Assembly: GCF_002374855.1 (NCBI RefSeq)
Contig: NZ_NWVC01000003.1
Span: forward strand, 186,001 to 250,000
DNA from: Sphingomonas adhaesiva
GTDB lineage: Bacteria > Pseudomonadota > Alphaproteobacteria > Sphingomonadales > Sphingomonadaceae
Length of the DNA: 64,000 nucleotides
Direction of reading: 5' to 3'
Positions 24,877-34,710 of the stretch are shown in pieces. A program made the position numbers and the translations under genes. The notes under the pieces were generated by a model, which was not told where the DNA came from, did no database searches, and saw only the letters and a list, made by a program, of their open reading frames with translations. Each line of letters starts with the position of its first letter. Position 1 is the stretch's first letter.

Positions 24877-26172
24877 TCAGTGATTGATACGAATGCGCAG
24901 CGCGACCGAGCGTGCGTGTGCCGGCAATCCCTCGGCTTCGGCGAGCGCGATCGTCGCGGGGCCGAGTTCGCTCAGCGCGCTTTCGTCAAGCTGCAGGAAG
25001 CTGGTGCGCTTCATGAAGTCGGTGACACCAAGCCCGCTGGCGAACCGCGCGCGCCGCCCGGTCGGCAGGACGTGGTTCGGCCCGGCGACGTAATCGCCGA
25101 TCGCCTCAGGCGTGTGGCGGCCCAGGAACGCCGATCCGGCATGACGCAGCCGGTCGAACAGCGCCTGCGGATCGTCGCACGCCAGCTCGACATGCTCGGG
25201 GGCCAGCCGGTCGACCAACGGCATCGCATCCATCAACGTCGGAACGACCACGATCGCGCCATTATCCTCCCACGCGACGCGCGCCACGGCGGCGGTGGGC
25301 AGGGTTTCCAGCTGCGCCATGACGGCGTCGGCGACGCGGGTCGCGAACTCGCCGTCGTCGGTGAACAGGATCGACTGGGTGGTCGTGTCATGCTCGGCCT
25401 GGCTCAACAGGTCGGCGGCGATCCAGTCCGGGTCGTTGGCGCCGTCCGCCACCACGACGATTTCGCTGGGGCCGGCGACCATGTCGATCCCGACCACGCC
25501 ATAGACCTGCCGCTTGGCCTCCGCGACCCAGGCGTTGCCGGGGCCGGTGACGACATCGACGCGCGCGATCCGTTCGGTACCGTAAGCGAGCGCGGCGATC
25601 GCCTGCGCACCGCCGACGCGCCACACCTCGTCCGCCTGCGCCAGATGCGCCGCCGCCAGCACCAGCGGGTTGACCACGCCGTCGGGGGTCGGCGTGACGA
25701 CGACCAGCCGTTCCACCCCGGCGACGCGCGCGGGGATCGCGTTCATCAGCAACGTGGAGGGATAGGCCGCGCGGCCGCCGGGCACGTAGATCCCCGCCGC
25801 ATCGACCGCACGCCACCGCGCACCCAGCCGCACGCCGGCGGCGTCGGTGAAGGCGGTGTCCTCCGGCCGCTGCTTCTCGTGATAGGTGCGGATGCGCGCC
25901 GCGGCGAGTTCCAGCGCGGCGCGCAATTCCGGCTCCAGCCCCGCGAAGGCGGCGGCGCAGGCGGCGGCGTCGAGGCGCCAGCCGGTATCGTTCAGGTCGT
26001 GGCGGTCGAGCTTCTGCGTGAAGGCGTGGAGCGCGGCGTCGCCGTCGTCGCGGACGGCGCGGATGATCGTGGCGACGTCGCAGGCGACGTCGACGGCGGT
26101 TTCGCGGCGGGCGTCGACCAGCGCGTCGAAGCGGGTGGCGAAATCGCCGTCGGCAGTTTCGAGGCGGATCAT
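24877..26172 (-). CDS. hisD: Histidinol dehydrogenase
   Basis: A zinc enzyme carrying out the last two oxidations of histidine synthesis. The 431-residue product has family motifs [49 protein letters not shown], the metal/catalytic [12 protein letters not shown], and [15 protein letters not shown]. The ATG overlaps the hisG stop by four bases, so hisG-hisD is one operon. Confidence 0.97.
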   Translation of the reverse strand: MIRLETADGDFATRFDALVDARRETAVDVACDVATIIRAVRDDGDAALHAFTQKLDRHDLNDTGWRLDAAACAAAFAGLEPELRAALELAAARIRTYHEKQRPEDTAFTDAAGVRLGARWRAVDAAGIYVPGGRAAYPSTLLMNAIPARVAGVERLVVVTPTPDGVVNPLVLAAAHLAQADEVWRVGGAQAIAALAYGTERIARVDVVTGPGNAWVAEAKRQVYGVVGIDMVAGPSEIVVVADGANDPDWIAADLLSQAEHDTTTQSILFTDDGEFATRVADAVMAQLETLPTAAVARVAWEDNGAIVVVPTLMDAMPLVDRLAPEHVELACDDPQALFDRLRHAGSAFLGRHTPEAIGDYVAGPNHVLPTGRRARFASGLGVTDFMKRTSFLQLDESALSELGPATIALAEAEGLPAHARSVALRIRINH

Positions 26173-26849
26173 GCCGCGCGCGCCCCGGCGACGGCGGCGC
26201 GGAATGCCTCCACCAGCGGGAAGACGTGCGCGCGGGTCTTCATCGCGGCGCGGTTGACGACCAGCCGCGCCGACACGTCCATGATCCGCTCCACCTCGAC
26301 CAGCCCGTTTTCCTGGAGCGTGCGGCCCGACGACACCAGATCGACGATCCGCGTCGCCAGCCCCAGCGTCGGCGCCAGCTCCATCGCGCCGTTGAGCTTG
26401 ATACACTCCGCCTGCACGCCGCGCCGGGCGAAGTAACCCGCTGTCACATGGGGATATTTGGTGGCGACGCGGACGTGGCTCCACCCGCGCGGATCGTCGC
26501 TGGCGGCCAGGTCCGCCGGTTCCGCCACCGACAGCCGGCAATGGCCGATGTCGAGATCGACGGGGGCGTAGAGTTCCGCATAGTCGAATTCGGCGAGCAC
26601 GTCGGAGCCGACGATGCCGAGCTGCGCGGCGCCGTGCGCGACGAAGGTGGCGACGTCGAAGGCGCGCACGCGGATCAGTTCGATGCCCGGATCCTGCGTG
26701 CGGAAGCGCAACGCGCGGCTCTTTTCGTCGCCGAACGCGGGTTCCGGAACGACGCCGGCGGCGGCGAGCAGCGGCAGCGCCTCCGCCAGGATGCGCCCCT
26801 TGGGCACCGCGATGACGATGGGGGAGGGCGAAAGCGACGGCTGGGACAT
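26169..26849 (-). CDS. hisG: ATP phosphoribosyltransferase, short form
   Basis: The first step of histidine synthesis. The 226-residue length shows the short HisG form, which lacks the C-terminal feedback domain and needs HisZ as regulatory partner; no hisZ is in this window. Motifs: [42 protein letters not shown] and the PRPP loop [14 protein letters not shown]. It is first of the hisG-hisD pair and divergent from the DUF2332 gene. Confidence 0.95.
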   Translation of the reverse strand: MSQPSLSPSPIVIAVPKGRILAEALPLLAAAGVVPEPAFGDEKSRALRFRTQDPGIELIRVRAFDVATFVAHGAAQLGIVGSDVLAEFDYAELYAPVDLDIGHCRLSVAEPADLAASDDPRGWSHVRVATKYPHVTAGYFARRGVQAECIKLNGAMELAPTLGLATRIVDLVSSGRTLQENGLVEVERIMDVSARLVVNRAAMKTRAHVFPLVEAFRAAVAGARAA

Positions 26850-26912
26850 GGTCCGGCGCTTTACGGAAGGGGGAAACAGCGCGCAATGATGCGTTGAGCG
26901 AGGAGGAAACGC

Positions 26913-28007
26913 ATGGCCGGAGAGCAGGAAAACCGCGCGGCGTTCGAGGTGCAGGCGCAATATTGCGACGCGATGGCCGCGCCGGTGACCGCCCGGATCA
27001 GCCGCGCGCTGGGTAGAACGCTGGACCGGACGACGAAAACGGGCGTCCGCGTGCTCGACTGGGCGGGCGAACCAGTGGCCGATGCGGTGGTTCTGCGGCT
27101 GATCGGGGGTGTCCATGCGCTGTTCCGGCGCGGTGGCGACGACGATCTGGCGCGGTTGTTCGCCGCCGATGCGTTGGATTCGGCGCGGACGGACGCGCTG
27201 ATCGCGCGCATCGTGGCGCGATATGACGCGCAATTGCTGCCATGGCTCGACGGACCGCCGCAAACCAACGAGGCGGCGCGGTCCGCCGGGCTGATGACCG
27301 GGCTGCTGCATGTCGCGGCGCGGTTCGGCCCGCGCATCGAGGTGATCGAGATCGGATCAAGCGCGGGGCTGAACCTGCTGATCGGGCGGATGCGGTTCGA
27401 CCTGGGCGGGGTGACGACGGGGCCGGTCGATTCGCCGCTAACGATCCGCCCCGAGTGGCGCGGCCCCCCGCCGCCGGCGGCGCAGGTCGAGGTCACCGGC
27501 GCGCGCGGCGTGGACATCGCGCCGGTCGACGTCGCCGATCCGCGCGCCGCCGAGCGGCTGGAAGCCTATGTCTGGGCCGATGCGGCGGAGCGACAGGCGC
27601 GGCTGGCGACCGCGATCGCGATGGTGCGGGGGGGCGGCGTCGACCTGGTGCAGGGCGACGCGCCCGAATGGGTCGAGGCGCGACTGGCCGAGCCGCAGGC
27701 GGACGGGGTGACGCGGGTGCTGATGCATTCGGTGGTGTGGCAATATCTGCCCGCCGCCGGGCGCGAACGCATCCGTGCCGCGATGGCGGCCGCGGGCGCC
27801 CGCGCGACGCCCGAGCGGCCGCTGGCGTGGGTGATGATGGAGCCGAACCGCGACCTTCACCGGCATGAGGTGCGCGTGCAATGCTGGCCGTCGGACGCGG
27901 CGATGCAGCTGGTGGCGCTGACCCATGCGCATGGCGCGTGGGTGGAGGGACTGGCCCCGCCGTACGAGACGCGCGATTATGTGATGCGGCGCGGGGCGTA
28001 TGAGTGA
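26913..28007 (+). CDS. DUF2332 family protein
   Basis: A 364-residue protein of the DUF2332 family, whose function is unknown. The visible pattern includes [20 protein letters not shown] at the N terminus, then the central [20 protein letters not shown], which resembles a methyltransferase-type glycine-rich loop, and [20 protein letters not shown]. An S-adenosylmethionine-binding role is possible but not shown. It is divergent from hisG (63 bp between starts), with GAGGAGGA before the ATG. Confidence 0.85.
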   Translation: MAGEQENRAAFEVQAQYCDAMAAPVTARISRALGRTLDRTTKTGVRVLDWAGEPVADAVVLRLIGGVHALFRRGGDDDLARLFAADALDSARTDALIARIVARYDAQLLPWLDGPPQTNEAARSAGLMTGLLHVAARFGPRIEVIEIGSSAGLNLLIGRMRFDLGGVTTGPVDSPLTIRPEWRGPPPPAAQVEVTGARGVDIAPVDVADPRAAERLEAYVWADAAERQARLATAIAMVRGGGVDLVQGDAPEWVEARLAEPQADGVTRVLMHSVVWQYLPAAGRERIRAAMAAAGARATPERPLAWVMMEPNRDLHRHEVRVQCWPSDAAMQLVALTHAHGAWVEGLAPPYETRDYVMRRGAYE

Positions 28008-28120
28008 GGTGGCGGGGGCCGGGGGCAAGGTTTGCGGGGGCGTTGCGAGGTTCGTCTGGCCGGCCGCATAGGGTCTGCCGCCCCGGACCTGATCGAGACC
28101 CTGCGAACGTCCGATCCGTC

Positions 28121-28141
28121 ATGCCGGACCTGTTCCGGCAT
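28121..28141. repeat. REP-like palindrome 1
   Basis: ATGCCGGA and TCCGGCAT form a perfect 8-bp stem with a 5-base loop. The unit resembles dispersed palindromic elements of alphaproteobacterial intergenic regions. Confidence 0.65.
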
Positions 28142-28187
28142 CCACTGCGCCGCGTCCTCGCAAGGCGTTGATCTTGCGGCACGGTGG

Positions 28188-28208
28188 ACCCCGGAACGCG
28201 TCCGGGGT
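28188..28208. repeat. REP-like palindrome 2
   Basis: ACCCCGGA and TCCGGGGT form a perfect 8-bp stem with loop ACGCG. The element is followed by GACGG, similar to the flank of palindrome 4 (GACG). Confidence 0.65.
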
Positions 28209-28244
28209 GACGGGGGCCGGGCGGGGTGGTCGGCCGCGCGCGTC

Positions 28245-28269
28245 GCCCCAGCGCAGGCTGGGGCCTTTT
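28245..28269. terminator. Terminator-like palindrome 3
   Basis: GCCCCAGC and GCTGGGGC pair perfectly around loop GCAG and are followed by CTTTT on the plus strand. It could terminate the DUF2332 transcript or be another dispersed palindrome. Confidence 0.6.
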
Positions 28270-28299
28270 GGTGAGGGGGCGGGGCAGGAGCCGCGGGAG

Positions 28300-28319
28300 A
28301 TCCCGGCCTTCGCCGGGAT
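28300..28319. repeat. REP-like palindrome 4
   Basis: ATCCCGGC and GCCGGGAT form a perfect 8-bp stem with a CTTC loop, followed by GACG. A half copy (GCCGGGATGACG) occurs immediately downstream, ending near 28342. Confidence 0.65.
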
Positions 28320-28346
28320 GACGTGTGCGGCCGGGATGACGTATGT

Positions 28347-28374
28347 GGCGGGTGGCGGGTGGCGGGTGGCGGGT
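28347..28374. repeat. Tandem heptanucleotide repeat, GGCGGGT x 4
   Basis: Four perfect head-to-tail copies of GGCGGGT run from 28347 to 28374, followed by degenerate G-rich sequence. Copy number is likely variable through slippage. G-runs of three at regular spacing could fold as a G-quadruplex. Confidence 0.8.
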
Positions 28375-28420
28375 GGTGGCGGGGGCGGGGCGCTTTCGTC
28401 GCGCGCCCGCCCCGTTCGTA

Positions 28421-31400
28421 TCAGCGTCCCAGCAGGACGCGGGCCTGGCCGGCGATCTGGGCCAGCATCGCGGCATTGGGGGCGGCGGCGTTGCGGGCGC
28501 GGTCGATGACGGCGCGGAACTGGCCGATGCGCGCGGCATTGGCGGCCAGCCAGCGGGCGACCAGCTCCTCCGGATCGGTCTTCCCGCCGCGATGCAGGAA
28601 ATCGAGCCGCAGCTGCTGGAAATCGCGCGCCAGCCCGGCGATCAGCAGGCGTTCCCACGGATCGCTGGAGGTGATGCGCATCGCCGCAGCCTGCGCCCAG
28701 TCCAGCCCCAGTGCCTGGCCGAGCCGGGTGAAGGCGCGTGCCAGCCGGGTTTCGTCCAGCTTGGTGCGATGGCCCAGGTCCGCCAGCCCGATCGCGCCGT
28801 CGAGCTGGAACAGCCGCACGACCCGCGCGGTCAGGTCCGCCGGGGCGCCGGCCTGTTCCAGCATGTCGGCGATGCGGCGGCTGTGCGCGCGCGCTTCGTC
28901 CATCAGCAGTTCGTCGGCGGCGGCGTCGAGCCGTTCGACCCCCTTCGACAGGCGGCCCAGCGCGTCGGACGGCGCGGTGCCGGAGATGGTGGCGCGCAGC
29001 AGGTCGGCGATGTGCGAGCGGACAGCGACGGCGACCTGATCGAACAGCGCCAGCCGCCCGCTTTCGGGCATCGCGGCGGTTTCGATCGCCTGCCACAAAT
29101 CGGCAAGGCCGAACTGGCGTTCGACGACGACGAACATCGCGGCGATATCCGCCAGCGCGGCGCCTTCCTCCTCCGCCAGTTCGAACGGGTGGAGGATGCC
29201 GATGCGGTTGACGATGCGGTTGGCGAGCTTCGTCGCGACGATTTCCCCGCGCAGGCGGTGGTCGTCGATCGCCTTGGCGAAGCGTTCGCGCATCGCGGTG
29301 GGGAAGGCGGCGTGCAGGTCCGGCAGCAGCGCCGGGTCGCTGCCCAGCGGGGAGCGTTCCAGTTCGTCCTGCAACGCCAGCTTCGCGGTCGCCAGCAGCA
29401 CCGCCAGTTCGGGGCGGGTCAGCCCGCGCCCGTCGCCGACGCGACGCAGCAGGTCGACGTTGCTGCCCAGCCCCTCGACCCGGCGGTCGAGCCGGCCGGC
29501 ATCTTCGAACACCTCGATCAGGCGGACGTAGCTGGGCAGTCCCTGCGCGCCGTCGCGCTCCGCGATCGACAGCGCGAGCGTCTGGAGCCGGTTGTCCTCC
29601 AGCACCAGATGCGCGACGTCGTCGGTCATGCTGCCGAGCAGCGCGTTGCGATCCTCGAACGCGAGCCGCCCTTCGATCATCTCGCGGTTGAGCGCGATCT
29701 TGATGTTGACCTCATTGTCCGAACAATCGACGCCGGCCGAATTGTCGATGAAGTCGGTGTTGATCCGGCCCCCGGCGGCGGCGAAGGCGATGCGCGCGGC
29801 CTGGGTGACGCCCAGGTTCGCGCCCTCGCCGATGGCGACCGCGCGCAGATCCTCGGCATCGACGCGCAGGCGGTCGTTGGCGGGATCGCCGACGGTGGCG
29901 TTGTTTTCCGCCGCCGCCTTCACATAGGTGCCGATGCCGCCGAACCAGATGAGGTCGACCGGGCTTTTGAGGATCGCGGCGATCAGTTGCGTCGGTTCCA
30001 GCGCATCGGCCTGGATGTCGAGCGCGGCCCTGATCTCCGGCGACAGCGGGATCGACTTCATGTCGCGCGCGAACACCCCGCCACCGGGCGAGATCAGCGA
30101 GCGGTCGTAGTCGAGCCAGCTGGAGCGCGGCAGCGCGAACAGCCGCGCACGCTCGTCCCAGCTGGCCGCTTCATCGGGCGTGGGATCGAGGAAGATGTGG
30201 CGGTGGTCGAACGCGGCGACCAGCCGGATCGCCTTCGACAGCAGCATCCCGTTGCCGAACACGTCGCCCGACATGTCGCCGCACCCAACGACGCGGATCG
30301 GCTGGGTCTGCACGTCCAGCCCGCGTTCGGCGAAGTGGCGCTGCACCGATACCCACGCGCCCTTGGCGGTGATGCCCATCGCCTTGTGGTCATAGCCCTG
30401 CGACCCGCCCGAGGCGAAGGCATCGCCCAGCCAGAAGCCGCGTTCCAGCGCGATGGCGTTGGCGACGTCGGAGAAGGTCGCCGTGCCCTTGTCCGCGGCG
30501 ACGACGAAATAGGGGTCTTCGCCGTCATGGATGGCGACCCCTTCGGGATGCACCACCGCACCGCCGACGATATTGTCGGTGATCGACAGGAGGGTACGGA
30601 TGAAGATGCGATACGCCTCCGTCCCCTCCGCCAGCCAGGCGTCGCGGTTCGACGGGCTGGGCAGCTGCTTGGCATAGAAGCCGCCCTTCGCGCCGGTGGG
30701 GACGATGACGGCGTTCTTGACCCGCTGCGCCTTCATCAGGCCCAGGATCTCGGTGCGGAAGTCGTCGCGGCGATCCGACCAGCGCAAGCCCCCGCGCGCG
30801 ACCGGGCCGGCGCGCAGGTGGATACCTTCTACCCGGGGCGAATAGACCCAGATCTCGCGCCACGGCAGCGGAGCGGGCAGGCCGGGAATCTGCGCGCTGT
30901 CCAGCTTGAACGCCAGCGCCTCCGCGGCGGCGGGGGTGAAGGCGTTGGTGCGCAGCGTCGCGTCGATCACCGCGCGGAAGGCGCGCAGAATGCGATCGTC
31001 GTCGATCCCGGTGATCGCATCCAGCCCGGCGGCGATCGCGGCATCGGCGGCATCGGCGTCGAGCGTGCTGGCGGGATCGTGGCGCGCGGTGAAGCGGTCG
31101 ACCAGCGCCTGCGTCACCGCCGGGTTGCGCGCCAGCGTGTCGACGACATTGGCGATGCCGTAGCTCATCCCCGCCTGGCGCAGGTAGCGGAACCAGGCGC
31201 GGAACAGCACCACCGCCGACGGGGCCAGCCCCGCCTCCAGCATCAGGCGATTGAACAGGTCGTCCTCGGCGCGGTCCTCCAGCACCTGCGCGATCGCCTC
31301 GCGCAGCGTGTCGGCGGCGGACAGCACGGCGGGGATGTCCGCCGCGGTTTCCAGCGTGAAATCGTGGATCGAGGAGCGTTCCTCGTCGCTGAGCGAGGTC

Positions 31401-33049
31401 GGCACCTCCTCGATCACGCGGAAGCCGAAATGCTCCAGCGCGGGGACCGCATCGGACAGCGCGAGCGCGCCGCCCTGGCGATAGACCTTGAGGTGGAGCA
31501 TCCCGTCGCCGCCGCTGGTGAAGCGCACCTCGCGGTCGGCATCGCCCTCCAGCTGCGCGATCGACACGATGTCGCGCGCCGCCTCGTCCGCGGTGGCGCC
31601 GGTGCGGTAGCGCGCCGGGAAGGCGGCGGCGTGGCGCAGCGCCAGGCGGGCGGCGCGTGCCGGCCCGACCTCGTCCGCGAGCGCGGCCTCGATCGAGGGC
31701 GCCCAGCCGCGCACCATCTTTTCCAGCTGGTCGTCGAGCGTGGTGGCGTCGGGCAGGCGGCCGGGGCCGCGCAGGTCGATCGTGTAGCGGACCAGCGCGA
31801 TGCGCCCGTCGTCGACGCTGGTCGCCCAGTTGAGCAGCTGGCCGTTGGCGGCCTCCGCCAGCATCTGCGCGATGGCGGTGCGGCGCGCGGTGGTCAGCTC
31901 GTCACGCGGCAGCCAAACGAAGGCGTAGAGGTGCCGCCCGAGCGGGGAGGGGGTGAGCACCAGCTTGGGGCGCGGGCGGTCGGCCAGGCTCATCGCGGTG
32001 AGCGCCAGTTCCTCCATCGCCGCGGCGCCGACCGCGACCATCACGTCATGCGGCAGCGTGGCGATGGCATGGGTCAGCGCCTTGCCGGTGTGGCCGGCGG
32101 GGTCGAAACCGAACTTCTCCTCGCTCGCCGCCAGCCGCTGGCGCAGCACCGGCACGCTGCGCGGCGGCGCGTTGAGCGCGGCCGAGGTCCACAGGCCGGC
32201 GTGGATCGACAGGCCGGTGACTGTGCCGCCGGTCATCACCGGCACCACCACCAGATCCAGCGGCACGCGGCGATGGACGGGGGAGATCAGGCTGGATTTC
32301 AGCAGCAGCGGCGCGGCATTGCCCGCGACGAAATAGTCGATCGCCAGCCGCCGCGACCGGTCGGCCAGGACCGGCACCGCATGGTCGTGGCGCATGATGC
32401 CCAGCGGCGCATCGGCATCGGCATGGCCGTCGACATGCCAGCGTTCGTGGCCCAGCAGCGTGAAATGCCGGTCCAGGAACCAGCGCAGCAGGCTGGCCCC
32501 CTCCGCATCGCCGCCGGTATCGTCGAGCATCCCGGCATCGGCGGCCAGCCGCGCCTGCATCGCGCGCCAGTCGGCCACCGCAACGCGCACGTCGGCCAGC
32601 AGCCGCTCGATCTCCTCGGTCAGCGCGCGGCGGTCCTTGGCGTCGACGCGCTCCAGCTCGACGTAGATCATCGATTCGCGCGCGCCGCCGTCGTCCTCGA
32701 TCCCCGTCAGTCGCCCGGCGGCATCGCGGGTGACGCGGATGACCGGGTGGATGACGCGATCGACCGCGATGTCGCGGTCGCCGATCGCCGCGGCGACCGA
32801 ATCGACCAGGAAGGGCATGTCGTCGTTGACGATCGCCAGCCGCATCCGCCGCCGCGTGCCGTCGCCGGGCAGCGCCTCCAGCGCGATCGCGGGGGTGCCG
32901 GGCGCACGCTCCGCCGCGGTCTGCGCCAGGAACTCGGCGGCCTCGGCCTGCTGGTCCGCGCCGAAGCCGATCAGTTCGCCGGGCAGCGCGCGATGGGTGA
33001 GCCGCTCCGCCAGTGCGTGCGACAGTATCTTGAGAGACTTTTCGACCAT
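28421..33049 (-). CDS. NAD-specific glutamate dehydrogenase, large (~180 kDa) type
   Basis: Deaminates glutamate to 2-oxoglutarate with NAD. The 1542-residue length is typical of the large family (gdhZ/gdhB type). The N-terminal half holds regulatory ACT-like segments (VNDDMPFLVDSVAAAI). The catalytic core carries RGGLRWSDRRDDFRTEILGL, KNAVIVPTGAKGGF with the catalytic Lys region, VVGCGDMSGDVFGNGML for the nucleotide fold, and NTDFIDNSAGVDCSDNEVNI. A helical C-terminal domain follows to the end. It stands alone, 65 bp downstream of the PAS-protein gene on the same strand. Confidence 0.96.
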   Translation of the reverse strand: MVEKSLKILSHALAERLTHRALPGELIGFGADQQAEAAEFLAQTAAERAPGTPAIALEALPGDGTRRRMRLAIVNDDMPFLVDSVAAAIGDRDIAVDRVIHPVIRVTRDAAGRLTGIEDDGGARESMIYVELERVDAKDRRALTEEIERLLADVRVAVADWRAMQARLAADAGMLDDTGGDAEGASLLRWFLDRHFTLLGHERWHVDGHADADAPLGIMRHDHAVPVLADRSRRLAIDYFVAGNAAPLLLKSSLISPVHRRVPLDLVVVPVMTGGTVTGLSIHAGLWTSAALNAPPRSVPVLRQRLAASEEKFGFDPAGHTGKALTHAIATLPHDVMVAVGAAAMEELALTAMSLADRPRPKLVLTPSPLGRHLYAFVWLPRDELTTARRTAIAQMLAEAANGQLLNWATSVDDGRIALVRYTIDLRGPGRLPDATTLDDQLEKMVRGWAPSIEAALADEVGPARAARLALRHAAAFPARYRTGATADEAARDIVSIAQLEGDADREVRFTSGGDGMLHLKVYRQGGALALSDAVPALEHFGFRVIEEVPTSLSDEERSSIHDFTLETAADIPAVLSAADTLREAIAQVLEDRAEDDLFNRLMLEAGLAPSAVVLFRAWFRYLRQAGMSYGIANVVDTLARNPAVTQALVDRFTARHDPASTLDADAADAAIAAGLDAITGIDDDRILRAFRAVIDATLRTNAFTPAAAEALAFKLDSAQIPGLPAPLPWREIWVYSPRVEGIHLRAGPVARGGLRWSDRRDDFRTEILGLMKAQRVKNAVIVPTGAKGGFYAKQLPSPSNRDAWLAEGTEAYRIFIRTLLSITDNIVGGAVVHPEGVAIHDGEDPYFVVAADKGTATFSDVANAIALERGFWLGDAFASGGSQGYDHKAMGITAKGAWVSVQRHFAERGLDVQTQPIRVVGCGDMSGDVFGNGMLLSKAIRLVAAFDHRHIFLDPTPDEAASWDERARLFALPRSSWLDYDRSLISPGGGVFARDMKSIPLSPEIRAALDIQADALEPTQLIAAILKSPVDLIWFGGIGTYVKAAAENNATVGDPANDRLRVDAEDLRAVAIGEGANLGVTQAARIAFAAAGGRINTDFIDNSAGVDCSDNEVNIKIALNREMIEGRLAFEDRNALLGSMTDDVAHLVLEDNRLQTLALSIAERDGAQGLPSYVRLIEVFEDAGRLDRRVEGLGSNVDLLRRVGDGRGLTRPELAVLLATAKLALQDELERSPLGSDPALLPDLHAAFPTAMRERFAKAIDDHRLRGEIVATKLANRIVNRIGILHPFELAEEEGAALADIAAMFVVVERQFGLADLWQAIETAAMPESGRLALFDQVAVAVRSHIADLLRATISGTAPSDALGRLSKGVERLDAAADELLMDEARAHSRRIADMLEQAGAPADLTARVVRLFQLDGAIGLADLGHRTKLDETRLARAFTRLGQALGLDWAQAAAMRITSSDPWERLLIAGLARDFQQLRLDFLHRGGKTDPEELVARWLAANAARIGQFRAVIDRARNAAAPNAAMLAQIAGQARVLLGR

Positions 33050-33114
33050 GAAGCGGGCTATGCGCCCACCGCGTTACCGGCTCAAGGCTTGCTGCAACGC
33101 AAAATTACGGCGCA

Positions 33115-34356
33115 TCAGCCCAGCCGGCGCAGCACGCGTTCGGCCAGCTTCGCATCGTCCGCGATCGTGCCGACCACCGCGATGCCGCCCGCGGTGACGC
33201 GGCCCAGCAGCACCACGGGGGCGCCATCCTCCAGCCCGCAATCGATCGCGACCTCGGCGAGCGTCGCGCGTTCGGTCAGCGGTGCGGCGGTCTTGCGCGG
33301 CGCGGGGGCGGGGCGACGGGCGGCGCGTTCGTCGGCGACGATGCCCTTGATCCCGCCCTCGGCCGATTCGAGCACGCGCGCCAGCCCGCCTTCGGGAACG
33401 CCGACCCGCTGCGCATAGGCGAGCACGGTCGCCACCTCGGTCAGGCGCGTCTTGTCGTGATCGGCGCCGAACACCAGCTTGGCGATCGCGGTCATCGGCG
33501 CGCGCGGCTGCGCCTTGATCCCGGCATCCTCCAGCATCGCGGCCAGCCGCTCGCCGTCCTGCGCGGCGGCCAGCGCGAAATCGTGCGCGCGGCCCAGCGC
33601 GCGGTACAGCGCGGCGTGGCTGCGCGTCGCGGCGGCGCGTGCGGAGGCGGCGCTGTCGCGCGCGGCGGCCAGCCGGTCGTCGAGCGAATCGGTCGCCTCG
33701 CCTTCGTCCTGCGTCCCCGCGCTCGGCCCGTCGGCCCAGGCACGCGAGGGCGTGGGCACCGGATCGTGGCGCGGACCGCGCACCGCGACCGCGGCGGCCA
33801 GTTCGGCATCCAGCGCGGCCTGATCGTCGACCGGAACCATCTCGCGCCAGTTGATCACGCCGTAGATGAAGTCGATCGTCTCCGCATCGGAGGAAAAGGG
33901 CATCAGGATGCCGCGGTACAAGGTGGTGTGCCCGCGCGCGCCGACGAACTCCGCCTCGAACCCGATCGGCGCGCGATTGGCGATGATCTGCAGATAATGG
34001 TCGGTCAGCCGCGACAGCAGCGAGCGCGCGGGGACGTCGCTGATCCGCGCCAGCGGCCCGTCGACGCCGCATTCGTCGCGCAGCGCCTTGCCGATGAACT
34101 GGATCGAGGGATTGTCGAGCCCCGCGCTGAAATCGAGCAGCACGCTGTTCGGGCCGAAATCGGCGATGCTCTCCGGCTCCAGGTCCGCGATCGCGGGATA
34201 GGGGCGGTCGCGCAGCAGCGATACCCAATGGTTGTAGGCGCGCACGTGCATGCGCCGTTCGTCGGTGCCGATCGCCAGCTCCGGTTCGCCCACCCCGCCA
34301 TGGGTCGGCTCGCCATCGTCGTGGCGGGGATCGTCATAGCCGCGCGCGGTGTCCAT
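33115..34356 (-). CDS. PAS_5-like domain protein of unknown function
   Basis: A 413-residue protein. The N-terminal part (about 35-175) reads MHVRAYNHWVSLLRDRPYPA, IADFGPNSVLLDFSAGLDNPS and RGILMPFSSDAETIDFIYGV, matching the PAS_5 sensor-like family of alphaproteobacteria. Residues ~215-270 are Ala/Arg-rich and helical, perhaps coiled coil. A proline-rich break near 350 separates a small C-terminal beta region (VVLLGRVTAGGIAVVGTI). No kinase, GGDEF or DNA-binding output domain is visible. Signal and partner are unknown. Confidence 0.72.
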   Translation of the reverse strand: MDTARGYDDPRHDDGEPTHGGVGEPELAIGTDERRMHVRAYNHWVSLLRDRPYPAIADLEPESIADFGPNSVLLDFSAGLDNPSIQFIGKALRDECGVDGPLARISDVPARSLLSRLTDHYLQIIANRAPIGFEAEFVGARGHTTLYRGILMPFSSDAETIDFIYGVINWREMVPVDDQAALDAELAAAVAVRGPRHDPVPTPSRAWADGPSAGTQDEGEATDSLDDRLAAARDSAASARAAATRSHAALYRALGRAHDFALAAAQDGERLAAMLEDAGIKAQPRAPMTAIAKLVFGADHDKTRLTEVATVLAYAQRVGVPEGGLARVLESAEGGIKGIVADERAARRPAPAPRKTAAPLTERATLAEVAIDCGLEDGAPVVLLGRVTAGGIAVVGTIADDAKLAERVLRRLG

Positions 34357-34508
34357 CGTCGTCGTCCCGGTGTGGGGCGTCGGTTCGCCCTGTCCAGACC
34401 GTGCTGTGCACCCTGCGTGGTAAACGCGGCGTAAAGGCCGACGGCGCTTGCCAGCCCCCCGATCACCTGTTAAGCGCGCCCTCCACGACGCCCCTGGGCA
34501 GTTCGTTG

Positions 34509-34584
34509 GCCGCTTTAGCTCAGCTGGTAGAGCACATCATTCGTAATGATGGGGTCACAGGTTCGAGTCCTGTAAGCGGCACCA
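34509..34584 (+). tRNA. tRNA-Thr (anticodon CGU)
   Basis: The acceptor strands GCCGCTT and AAGCGGC pair over 7 bp. The anticodon stem CATCA/TGATG encloses loop TTCGTAA, giving anticodon CGT. The T-arm GGTTCGAGTCC is standard and CCA is encoded at 34582-34584. The lower-GC toxin insert begins directly downstream, as expected where a tRNA 3' end serves as an integration site. Confidence 0.96.
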
Positions 34585-34653
34585 CACTCGTGACATCAGG
34601 TCCCTAGAGGGCAAAGCCGGGCACCCGTCCGCGACGGTAATGGCGTTTCGCGT

Positions 34654-34683
34654 TTGACTTGTTGGAAAATGTTGCTCAAATGT
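34654..34683 (+). promoter_or_regulatory. Possible promoter of the toxin gene
   Basis: TTGACT at 34654-34659 is a good -35 element. About 17-18 bases later lies AAATGT, a weak -10. The interval is AT-rich against the local background. A start site here would lie just upstream of the ATG at 34711, which favours that start over the in-frame TTG at 34654. Confidence 0.4.
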
Positions 34684-34710
34684 TCTCGCTGCAATGGTGG
34701 GCGGGGCGGC

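Larger units (their letters stand above)
28008..28420. other. Repeat-rich intergenic region without genes
   Basis: The 413 bp between the DUF2332 gene and the 3' end of glutamate dehydrogenase hold no credible ORF. They contain four separate 8-bp-stem palindromes and a heptanucleotide tandem repeat, annotated individually. Both flanking genes end here, so it is a convergent junction. Confidence 0.8.

Noticed and set aside
28347-28374. GGCGGGT tandem repeat as a CRISPR array
   Set aside because: Units are 7 bases with no spacers. No other array-like repeat or cas gene was seen in the window.
28343-33418. Very long plus-strand open frame of ~1690 codons opposite glutamate dehydrogenase
   Set aside because: It is the antisense shadow of a well-recognised enzyme gene in GC-rich DNA. 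Its translation is Arg/Gln/His-rich low complexity with no family pattern.
34654-34710. Longer toxin N terminus from TTG 34654 or ATG 34669
   Set aside because: The stretch overlaps a promoter-like TTGACT element, contains Cys-rich non-conserved residues, and a downstream ATG at 34711 is available.
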